Assembly: GCA_036244855.1 (NCBI GenBank)
Contig: BQKZ01003061.1
Location: 70,322-84,190, forward strand
Direction: 5' to 3'
DNA from: Temnopleurus reevesii
Taxonomy: Eukaryota > Echinodermata > Echinoidea > Temnopleuroida > Temnopleuridae
Length of the DNA stretch: 13,869 nt
Below are positions 7,245-13,869 of the stretch, one piece after another. The position numbers and the translations under genes were made by a program. Each line of letters begins with the position of its first letter. Positions within the stretch are counted from its first letter, which is position 1. The notes beneath the pieces are model-generated. The model was not told the DNA's origin, did no database searches, and worked only from the letters and a program-made list of their open reading frames with translations.

Positions 7245-7446
7245 ACCGCCATGAGCAACATAAGCTGAAATGTCTTCCGTCATGGATTTCTAGCTGGTGA
7301 GAGCGTAACAGAGTGACACTTGTCTTTGAAAGAAAAAGTTTAAAAAAAAAAGTAGAATAAGATAATGATCATCTGAAGTGAGATTTTTATTTTAAAAATC
7401 TTATAAAGTAAAATGTATGGAGAACGCCGATATGTCCTCCGGCTTT

Positions 7447-7447
7447 N
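7447..7447. other. Single N within an exon A cassette copy
   Basis: Either an ambiguous base or a contig junction. I found no identical contig-end sequence comparable with 2681-2744/4995-5058. Confidence 0.6.
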
Positions 7448-7566
7448 GACGGGTGATTAGGGTCAAGGGCCACTCGTCTCTCAGCAAATGTGTCGGTGGT
7501 TGTATCCATAGGCATGTCGGTCACTACACCAAGAAAGAGATATTGTTAATTACCAGGATTAAGGGT

Positions 7567-7714
7567 GTGTTGTTCAAAATCAACTGCAGATCAACTGCAA
7601 CTTTGCAAATTGTAACGCGCATTTTCATTCGCGCACGGTATGCGCATTTAACAAGATGATTGGCGCGTTCCGATCAACTGCAACTTGCTGTCTATTGCAA
7701 CTTTTGAACAACAC
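7567..7714. mobile_element. Small foldback/MITE-like element, 13-bp terminal inverted repeats
   Basis: The ends are GTGTTGTTCAAAA (7567-7579) and its exact complement TTTTGAACAACAC (7702-7714). Inside, GATCAACTGCAACT occurs twice, near 7586 and 7672, around a GCGC-rich core. There is no coding capacity. The minus-strand ORF at 7625-7963 crosses the element boundary and is probably chance. Confidence 0.6.
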
Positions 7715-8330
7715 TCTACAAACGACTGATGATCCTTTTTTGCGCTCAATGATAACCCGCGTCTTTGTGTTTGCGCCCGATAAAAGATCGCCGGTTATTC
7801 GTAGATTCGTGCGTATCTCAACGATCATCTTCATGAAAGAGGTCACAGTGCAGCGATTCATCAAATTATGGACTGTAGAAACATAGCGTAACAGCACACC
7901 TATTTCTTGTGACGTAGTTTTAATGGGGCTAAAAGCTACAAAATCAAAAGACATGTACAACAAGAATAAACTGAATTTTATCTATTCAAAAAGCAGGGTT
8001 TTAAACGTAGTCCAGTTGCTGCGATTTCCAGAATACTTTTATCGATTTCTATAAGAGCCGATACCCCATATGACATTATTACACATCTCATCTCTGGTCT
8101 GAACTATAGACATAATTTTGGCAACGCCTTAACCATCCACCCCACCCCCCCCCCCCCCCTTATTGGCGGTCGGGTGGAGCAAATGGGAAGTAAGGACTTT
8201 TTACTTGCCAGCTCACCAGCTCACGGGCTGCGCCCCCCCCCCCCCCCCCCCCCCCCCCCCTCAATTCGACAAGTCCCGAATCCGCCGACATGATGTTTTG
8301 TCTGGAACCAATATCCCAGACAACATTCTC
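7715..8330. other. Part of the first intron, no gene seen
   Basis: Contains two long poly-C runs (8145-8159 and 8233-8260) about 75 bp apart. No exon or RNA gene was recognised. The proline-rich ORF at 8163-8432 owes its prolines to the C run. Confidence 0.5.
8233..8260. repeat. Poly-C homopolymer (longest in window)
   Basis: About 28 consecutive C. A related 15-C run lies at 8145-8159. Confidence 0.95.
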
Positions 8331-8335
8331 ACACT

Positions 8336-8471
8336 TAAGTCCCGATCACATAGGGCTCCGGAAGCAGCACGATTCAACACGAATCTCTGTTCACAGACAG
8401 CTAACTGTGAACTGAACAAAGAGTCGTGCTGAATCGTGTTGCTTCCGGGCTTCTATGTGACTGGGGCCTTA
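8336..8471. mobile_element. Palindromic foldback element (about 60-bp arms)
   Basis: The left arm runs TAAGTCCCGATCACATAG, then CCGGAAGCAGCACGATTCAA and CTGTTCACAG. The right arm complements it with GCTGAATCGTGTTGCTTCCG and CTATGTGACTGGGGCCTTA. The two arms meet around a ~10-base spacer near 8404. It looks like a non-autonomous hairpin transposon. No coding capacity. No clear target-site duplication beyond a possible TTA. Confidence 0.8.
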
Positions 8472-9600
8472 CCGCTCTTGTTACACGTGNTTAGGGATAT
8501 CTCGCCTTCATGTAGATATCCGTTGTGTAGCACATGTACACTACTTTTATGAGTGTTTCATTTTCATATTTGTGAAATTTAGCTGGTACTTAAACGGAAA
8601 ATAATCATGATATATTCTACCACGGGAAAGAAAACGAGATTTGAGTATGATATAATTTACCAGTAATTTACAAGTGCCACTATGTACAAGGTCATTAAAT
8701 ATGAAAGCGTTTTCTTTCCTAGTAATAAACCACTTATACTATTTACAATTAAATATTGATATACAAGGGAGTCAGCCTTGTATAAACCAAATACTCTCAA
8801 CTGATTACTTTGGGGCAAGGTTTTTGTCCCCACTCAATCGCCCTATAAGGAAAATCGGTGAAAATCTTGAACTTTACCGACTTGGAACGTTATTGTAATC
8901 TCAAGTTGAATATGATGCCATAGGTTTGCACTTCGGGCCCTCTTTCACGAAGCATATACAAAGAAATGTGATTTCCATTGGGTAAATGCATATTGAATAT
9001 GAACTTGTGAGGACTTTTATTCATCGTTCGTTTTTGGAAAATGGTCTGGAATGTCTTTGTTACGCGGATGTTGATTTCATGTCGTGCATAGTCAGTTAGG
9101 TACTCGAAAATATACTTATCATGTTCGTGAGTCATAAATTTTGTTATGGAATTAACAATGGTTGAATAAGTGAGCCTATATCAGTATATTTAAATCAGAT
9201 ATGTGAAAATGAATTTGTTTGGTTATGAGGATGCACGCATCAACTTTACCTGCCCAAATGTATTACATATTTTACAAATTACAAATATTGACAGTTTATT
9301 GTATCTAATTCCTTGTCGTTTTATTTTGTTTTATTCCATTTTCGGACTATAGTTTCAGAAGCTTCGTAAACGGTTATACCAGGATAAGCTTGACACACCT
9401 GAATCAAAACGAAGTGTTTAACATTGGTGATGATTAAAAAAAATGTATCCTTCAAATCCGTTAAAGATGATTTTACATGGATTTTCAGGGATCCATCTTT
9501 ACACGAGATACTATCATTCACGGCAAGCAAAACATGTGAATTTAGGAAACTACTTATTGGCATTGATCAGTCAAAAATAGCATGGCGAAGCATGATTAAC
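8472..9600. other. Part of the first intron, no gene recognised
   Basis: AT-rich. An N stands at 8490. Short unrecognised open frames occur at 8890-9135 (minus, includes YLTDYARHEINIRVTKTF) and 9321-9563 (minus). Neither matches a family I know and both lie within the predicted intron. They could be remnants of mobile elements, but I cannot show it. Confidence 0.45.
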
Positions 9601-9601
9601 A

Positions 9602-9607
<6 letters not shown>

Positions 9608-9650
<43 letters not shown>

Positions 9651-9766
9651 ATATCACCATCATCATCATCATCATCATCGTGGTCATCATCATGACCATC
9701 ATTATCTTTATCCTCATCATAACTACCATTATCATCACCACCACCCTCACCACCATTATCATCATC

Positions 9767-9801
<35 letters not shown>

Positions 9802-9835
9802 TTTCATCATTATATTTATCGCTGCCATCGTCATC
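9608..9835. repeat. (CAT)n microsatellite
   Basis: A second trinucleotide array (ATC/CAT on plus) with interruptions. It gives rise to a poly-His frame on plus and a poly-Met frame on minus, neither of which is a gene. Confidence 0.95.
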
Positions 9836-10223
9836 TTTGTAGCATTATCATTTACAATGGTTTCTGACTAGCTCTTGCGAAATATTTTCATTTTCAATAG
9901 CAACTATTCAGATTTTGATACAAAACAGGCGCACAGTCGAGGGCGGGGGAGAGGGGGCAGAAGTCCCCGCAAAACTGGGAAAAAAGAGGTGATAAAAGGG
10001 GTAAAAATGTGATGATTACGCAATAAAGCGCACAACAATGCGCAATTTTATACATTTCTTCTTTTCCATTTCCTTCTAAATTGGAAGAAACCTGAATCCT
10101 TTAACACGCCCTCATTTTGTTGATATAATAATGAATCGAGCCACTATATCGATAGCATTACAATAAACTTCATCATCCTTTCAACCTTCTCAACTGATGC
10201 GTTGCCATGGTTATGTACCTTAC
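9836..10223 (-). other. 5' part of the first intron
   Basis: From the exon 1 donor (GTAAGG at 10218-10223) leftward. It includes a purine-rich GAGGGCGGGGGAGAGGGGG stretch at about 9938. No exon seen. Confidence 0.6.
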
Positions 10224-10819
10224 CTAAACATCGGAGCACCTGTCTCCACCCTCACTTTCAAGTTTCTCCTCCAGTTTTGATTCGTCTGAGTTCCACCATC
10301 TTCCTTCTCTCCTACTACATCAACATCATCATCATTCTCCTCTTCACCCTTCCCCTCATCACTATCACTCCGACTATCCCTACTACCACTATCATCCATC
10401 CCTGCTTCTCCGATTTCAATGTTTTCTTGGAACTTTACATGTCCATCCGCACCCTTCATCTGCTCATCAAAGTCCAGAACTGTAATCGACATTTTTGGTT
10501 TCGTTTTTCGTGCTCCTTTGACAACCATAACCTCAATATCGTCGTCATCTCCATCGTCATCATCGTCCGTTGCGTCTGTCGACAATCTGTCTCTCCTTTC
10601 TATATCTTCTCTCATTATATTACCGATTTCATCATCGATGTCACTGATTGTCAACTCTTCTTTGGGTTCTGTTTCTTGGGCCGCGCCTTCGAGGTCAATG
10701 TCAGTATCTCTGACATCGCTCGGAAAGTCTTTTTCGACGTCGACCGAGTCCATTCCATCTTCTTCTTCCTCATGTATTTCGATCTCATTGTCGGAGTCCG
10801 TGGTATTGTTCGATGCCAT
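10224..10819 (-). CDS. Probable first coding exon of the TRPC-type channel: acidic N-terminal extension
   Basis: The ATG at 10817-10819 has a strong context (CACCATGG) and an in-frame TGA nine bases upstream, so the start is well supported. The exon encodes 198 codons plus two bases and ends APMFR with the Arg split at AG|GTAAGG. The peptide is strongly acidic and low in hydrophobics, with EIHEEEEDGMDSVDVEKDF, TDDDDDGDDDDIEVMV and RSDSDEGKGEEENDDDVDVV. It has no signal peptide or membrane segment and is probably disordered. Joining to exon A is in phase and gives MFRQVSLRYARTSKK. The link to the channel rests on strand, phase, splice sites and lack of other exons between, not on homology. TRPC N-termini are usually short before the ankyrin repeats, so about 215 residues would be unusual. 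It could instead be the first exon of a separate gene. Confidence 0.62.
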
Positions 10820-10880
10820 GGTGATTCAAGTATACGACAATTAATCCAAAGGCCAGAAATGGGTCGTTCAAAGTGAAATG
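10820..10880 (-). promoter_or_regulatory. 5' leader next to the start codon
   Basis: Immediately upstream of the ATG on the minus strand. It has an in-frame TGA at 10826-10828 and no upstream exon junction that I can identify. The transcription start is unknown. Confidence 0.35.
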
Positions 10881-11205
10881 TGTTCTCTCTCCCCGCAAAG
10901 ATTCACACAGCCTCTATTGCTGATGAAATTGTTTCTAATCAGATAGAAATTGCCAGCAAATTTGGTATAAAACAAAAAGAGTTAAATACATCCTTTCTCC
11001 CCGAAAGGATTCACACAGCCTCAATCACTGATGAAATCGTTTCCAAAAAGATATAAATTTCCAGCGAAGTTCATAGTCGAGAAATAAGTTGTTAAAAGTT
11101 AATAAGTCCTTTCTCCCCGGCCCCGGACAGATTTTAGATGCTATCCACTCATACCGCTCGAAAGATGAGTTATTAATCAGATGAAAATGTCGGCAAAAGT
11201 TCAGT
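10880..11205. repeat. Tandem repeat, about 110-bp units, three copies decreasing in similarity
   Basis: Unit 1 (about 10882-10988) and unit 2 (about 10990-11100) share TTTCTCCCCG, AGGATTCACACAGCCTC or variants, and CTGATGAAATYGTTTC. Unit 3 (about 11102-11205) keeps CCTTTCTCCCCGG and AATCAGATGAAAATGTCGGC only. It lies just upstream of the predicted start codon, in the 5' leader or promoter region. Confidence 0.75.
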
Positions 11206-12110
11206 TGGCGGCTTTGGGTAATGGAGAGAGGGATAAAGTTGACTGAAAAATTTCACAATAACGTTAAATCTGATGCGCTAAAAATCATGTTGAAAATTGA
11301 ATAAGCGGAGAATCGAAATCCACAGTCTATTCATATTCAATCCACCAGATCACAGGGAAAACAATGGCAACAAATGACAGACGACCGGCAGACGACCAAA
11401 TGTAGCGATATCAAGTATCGATAATTATTTGGCGAACACGGTAATAGTGAAATGTTTCTGTTCTTCAAATTTCAAGAAAAGTTGACTGGAAAAATAAAGC
11501 GCATGTTATAAATCTGTAAAGCTTCCTCCATATGATATTATTTCTATTTTTTTTTAGTTTCTTGTATGACTAAAAATGATGACAAATTCTGCTACTTCTA
11601 ACTCAAGTTTTCCCAGAATGAAATCATCACGTGGTTACTTTCCAGATAATCACCTACGTCCTACTACTGTCCACGCTTTCTCAAAATTGACGACTTTACG
11701 GTTGTATTTCTAAGCTAAAACTTTGTGATTGTGATATTTACAATCAGGACGTTGACGCTATATTTTGAAGAAAAATTGAAATTAATACGGAAATATTATA
11801 GGGCAGGTCGAAAGACGTAAAATATGCCTGCTAGCTGGTAGATATTGATATAAGCCATATCGTATTTGCATACATAAGCGGGTAAATGTTTGCGATTGAT
11901 AAACGCGGATCCAGGAGTGACACCCCCCCCCCCACCCATCAACAAGCGTTTCTTTTGTATGATGTAGTGGTTCCGAAACCCATCCATGGTGTTAATTTCC
12001 TTCGACGATAATTTCTTCTATAATGTGCTGCACTCAACCCAGAACCGAGGTATAAATGGGCACTTGGCATGAACAGATTTACTGAATGCTTTAGCACCCG
12101 TATTGCCATA
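11206..12110. other. Upstream flank, no gene recognised
   Basis: AT-rich with a poly-C run at 11923-11933 next to CGCGGATCCAGGAGTGACAC. A similar reversed motif (CTGGATCCGCCCCTG) lies at 12332-12346, suggesting scraps of one repeat family. The short minus-strand ORFs at 11796-12154 are not recognisable. Confidence 0.45.
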
Positions 12111-12350
12111 TAGCGTGGTAGCTCAGCTATAGTCAGGGTAATAATACGATACATAAATTATCATCCCAAATTGGCGAAAGGACACCTACGAGCCGGGGGT
12201 TGACAACCACACCCCCCCCCCCCCCCCCCCCCACTATTCGTTTGGGATTTTTCTCTTGTTTGCCTGCTTGATTGTCAGCCGAGTGGTCGCTTAAAGGTCA
12301 AATATTCGATCCCCATCCCTACGGGCAAATTCTGGATCCGCCCCTGTTTA
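12110..12350. repeat. Retroposon-like scraps with tRNA-like boxes and a poly-C run
   Basis: GTGGTAGCTCAGCTATAG (12115-12132) resembles a tRNA A box and is followed by GTCAGGGTAATAATAC, shared with the 545-690 repeat. A second tRNA-like start, GTCAGCCGAGTGGTC (about 12276), is followed only some 25 bases later by a B-box-like TATTCGATCCCC. That spacing is too short for a working tRNA. A C run lies at 12212-12232. Confidence 0.4.
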
Positions 12351-12473
12351 AGGTAATACAATCTCTACTGAATTGTATTCAATTGTGGCTCGACAGAATA
12401 TTGTGTGAAAGTTAACGTTTTTATACCGCCATTATTCTTTATTGCTTAAATCTAGCAATAAAACTATTGTTAA

Positions 12474-13075
12474 AGGGAAACCAGCCATTGGGATTATCGT
12501 GCTCTCAATGAATGAAGAAAAATCAGATGAACAAACTGAACATTTGAGTAAAATCGGATAACCCGTTTAAAAGTTATGAATTTTCAAAGTCACTAAGATA
12601 TGACGATCCCTATCGCTGATGGGGATCCGTGCGATCGGCAAATTCTGCGGAATCTGTGACGTCATGTCGGACAACCCCTCTTTCACTTTGTACATACAAT
12701 TAAAAAAAATGGATTTATGTAAAATATAGAGTAAGGTTGCAACATCATTCTTTTCAAAATACATGCAGAATCAACACAGAAATGCTATACCCCAACCGAA
12801 AATTGGCATTTTGTTGACTTTTCCGAAAAAACGGAGACAATGTGAAAATATGTGTACAGAGAAAATGAGGAGTTGTCCGACATGACGTCACGAATTCCGT
12901 CGAATTTGCCGATCTCACGGATCCCCATGTGCGGTAGGGATCGTAATATCTCTGTGACTTTGAAAAGTCATAACTTTTGAAATGGCTGCCCGATTTTGCT
13001 CAAATTTTCACAGCTTGTTTATCTGATTTTCCTTTATTCAATGAGAGCACGATAATCCCAGGGGTTGGTTTCCCT
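12474..13075. mobile_element. 602-bp TTAA-flanked inverted-repeat element (non-autonomous DNA transposon)
   Basis: The arms are about 220 bp each. The left arm begins AGGGAAACCAGCC and the right arm ends GGTTGGTTTCCCT. The arms share, in opposite directions, GGGATTATCGTGCTCTCA, AAAATCAGAT, CAAAAGTTATGA, GGGGATCCGTG and TGACGTCATGTCGGACAAC. Both ends abut TTAA (12470-12473 and 13076-13079), a target-site duplication used by piggyBac and Kolobok transposons. The purine-rich tip (AGGG) fits Kolobok better than the CCY tip of piggyBac. It has no transposase frame. Confidence 0.85.
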
Positions 13076-13079
13076 TTAA

Positions 13080-13290
13080 ATTGTTTTACTAGCGTTTGAT
13101 TCTGTCCACAAATAATAAATCATTGAAAGCATTATTGGTATAAAAAAATATACAGAGATAGATTTAAGAAAAAAAACTATTGATAAAATTGCTTACTAAG
13201 TGTGTGATTCTGTCAACAGATAATTAATTATCGAACGCATTATAAAGAAAGTATACAGAGACAACAACAAAAATTAAAAGAGAGAGAAAG
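13080..13290. repeat. Direct repeat, about 108-bp period, two units
   Basis: The first unit has GATTCTGTCCACAAATAATAAATC and then ATATACAGAGAT. The second, from about 13187, has GATTCTGTCAACAGATAATTAATT and GTATACAGAGAC. Each is preceded by a variant of AATTGYTTACTA. The left part of the first unit continues on the other side of the TTAA element (CTATTG at 12464-12469), so the element interrupted this repeat. Confidence 0.75.
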
Positions 13291-13297
13291 AGAGAGA

Positions 13298-13334
<37 letters not shown>

Positions 13335-13361
13335 GGAGAGAGAGAGGGAGAGAGGGAGAGA
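13279..13361. repeat. (GA)n microsatellite
   Basis: A GA/GGGA-type dinucleotide tract. The minus-strand Leu-Ser repeat frame across it is not a gene. Confidence 0.95.
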
Positions 13362-13392
13362 ATGCAGGTCACTGTCCGCTGGAAACAGAAGT

Positions 13393-13510
13393 GGGCCCCG
13401 TAACATCAAGCTTTCTAATCGACCGTACGGTTGATATCAATCGTAAGTCTATGGGAAATCATGTACAAAAGTTTGCGATTGATTGCAAACTTGTTTAATG
13501 TTACAAGCCC
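13393..13510. mobile_element. Short foldback element
   Basis: The ends GGGCCCCGTAACATCAAG and CTTGTTTAATGTTACAAGCCC are imperfect inverted complements. The inside contains AATCGACCGTACGGTTGAT and TTTGCGATTGATTGCAAACT, both near-palindromic. No coding capacity. Confidence 0.55.
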
Positions 13511-13517
13511 CTGGGTA

Positions 13518-13664
13518 GTGTTTCATAAAGCTGTTCATAGATCGACGCACGATTCTACGAACGACTGGTGATCCTGTCTCAGGTGATATTCAGCGACATG
13601 AACTAGTCACCAGTCGTTCTTAGAGCCACGCGTATATCTATATTTATATAGCTATATGAAACAC
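13518..13664. mobile_element. 147-bp foldback element
   Basis: The outer ends GTGTTTCATAAAGCT and AGCTATATGAAACAC are inverted complements. An inner pair, ACGAACGACTGGTGATC and CTAGTCACCAGTCGTTCT, folds as well. The pattern suits a small non-autonomous DNA element. A partial inner motif (CGACTGATGATCC) recurs at 7724-7736. Confidence 0.7.
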
Positions 13665-13758
13665 AATCCTGGAAAGCGTCTCACCAAGTTACAAAAGACT
13701 TTACGCACGATTGGTATCAGTTCTTGTACTGAATGCGAGGATCTTATACATGCATTAA

Positions 13759-13869
13759 AGGGGAACCAGCCCCTGGAAACCTCGTGCTCTCATCGAATAA
13801 AGAAAAATCAGATGAACAAACTGTGAAAATTTGAGTAAAATCGGACAACCCGTTCAAAAGTTATGAATT
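13759..13869 (+). mobile_element. Second copy of the TTAA element, truncated by the window end
   Basis: Starts AGGGGAACCAGCCCC after a TTAA at 13755-13758. It matches the left arm of the 12474 element through AAGAAAAATCAGATGAACAA and CGTTCAAAAGTTATGAATT at the window edge. The same TTAA abutment in an independent copy supports the inferred element end. Confidence 0.85.

Larger units (their letters stand above)
7000..7480 (-). repeat. Copies of the exon A 5' end and 3' splice site
   Basis: Degenerate copies of the exon A start lie at about 7070-7135, 7261-7330 and 7422-7446, the last cut by the N at 7447. They share TCCGAGCGTAACG or close variants and AGTGACACTTGTC. On the minus strand each of the first two has a pyrimidine- or A-rich tract, an AG and QVSL. 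The 7070 copy reads QVSLRYARTNKKP, then departs but stays open. The 7261 copy has a TAG after LTS. The third preserves KPEDISAF. Sequence right of the N may continue that copy, but with much lower similarity. Confidence 0.8.

Noticed and set aside
7625..7963. 112-codon minus-strand frame in the first intron
   Set aside because: It crosses the boundary of the small foldback element at 7567-7714, has no recognisable domain and no splice-site support.
9424..9867. 147-codon plus-strand frame with poly-His
   Set aside because: The histidines come from the CAT microsatellite. The part before it matches no family I know and has no splice or start support.
10202..10876. Plus-strand frames opposite exon 1 (224 and 141 codons)
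   Set aside because: They are the antisense shadows of the acidic exon. Ser- and Ile-rich composition follows from the GAT/GAA codons on the other strand.
12276..12320. Possible tRNA gene (GCCGAGTGGTC with a TTCGATCCCC box)
   Set aside because: The two boxes are only about 25 bases apart and no acceptor stem or anticodon arm can be drawn. It is at best a deleted tRNA-like or SINE fragment.
13224..13409. Minus-strand Leu-Ser repeat frame
   Set aside because: Translation of the (GA)n tract.

Overview
This is a piece of an invertebrate nuclear genome. It has introns with GT-AG borders, a truncated non-LTR retrotransposon, several foldback and MITE-like elements, and abundant microsatellites ((GATA)n, (TA)n, (CAT)n, (GA)n, poly-C). 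The repeat style and the protein matches fit a marine deuterostome. An echinoderm such as a sea urchin is my best guess, but it is an inference from repeat style only.

The only gene I can support is a TRPC-type (canonical transient receptor potential) cation channel gene on the minus strand. Six exons are readable. Exon 1 (10224-10819) carries the start codon and a long acidic N-terminus. Exon A (6779-6999) and exon B (5944-6062) encode the first ankyrin-like repeats. Exon C (1009-1107) encodes a later ankyrin-like repeat. Exon E (4170-4369) covers the S4-S5 linker and S5. Exon F (3195-3396) covers the pore helix and S6. Junctions 1-A, A-B, B-C and E-F all keep phase. Exons for the rest of the TRP_2 region and S1-S4, and those after S6, are not in the window.

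The exon order along the scaffold (1, A, B, E, F, C on the minus strand) contradicts the protein order (1, A, B, C, then E, F). The two single-N positions at 2745 and 4994 are flanked by the same 64 bp (2681-2744 and 4995-5058). The simplest reading is that contigs 1-2744 and 4995 onward overlap directly, and that the 2746-4993 contig is misplaced and belongs to the left of position 1.

The most unusual biology is in the introns. Upstream of three of the exons (A, C and E) the intron holds repeated, degenerate copies of the same kind of cassette: the 3' splice site plus the first part of the exon behind it. Exon A has about three extra copies. Exon C has four or five, each separated by a (GATA)n tract. 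Exon E has about six at roughly 100-bp spacing. Some copies have stop codons or frameshifts, and others stay open.

Layout: 1-143 is the retrotransposon 3' end. 144-1008 is intron with a SINE-like scrap. 1009-1107 is exon C and 1108-2744 its upstream duplicated cassettes and GATA arrays. 2746-3194 is a CAT microsatellite, 3195-3396 exon F, and 3397-4169 an intron with a perfect-looking hairpin and a MITE. 4170-4369 is exon E and 4370-4993 its cassette array. 5090-5840 is a degenerate ~22-bp minisatellite. 5944-6062 is exon B, 6779-6999 exon A, and 7000-7446 its cassette copies. 7448-10223 is the long first intron with foldback elements and another CAT array. 10224-10819 is exon 1. 10880-11200 is a ~110-bp tandem repeat upstream of the start. 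11200-13869 is repeat-rich intergenic or 5' flanking DNA with a 602-bp TTAA-flanked inverted-repeat element, a tandem repeat it interrupted, and two smaller foldbacks.
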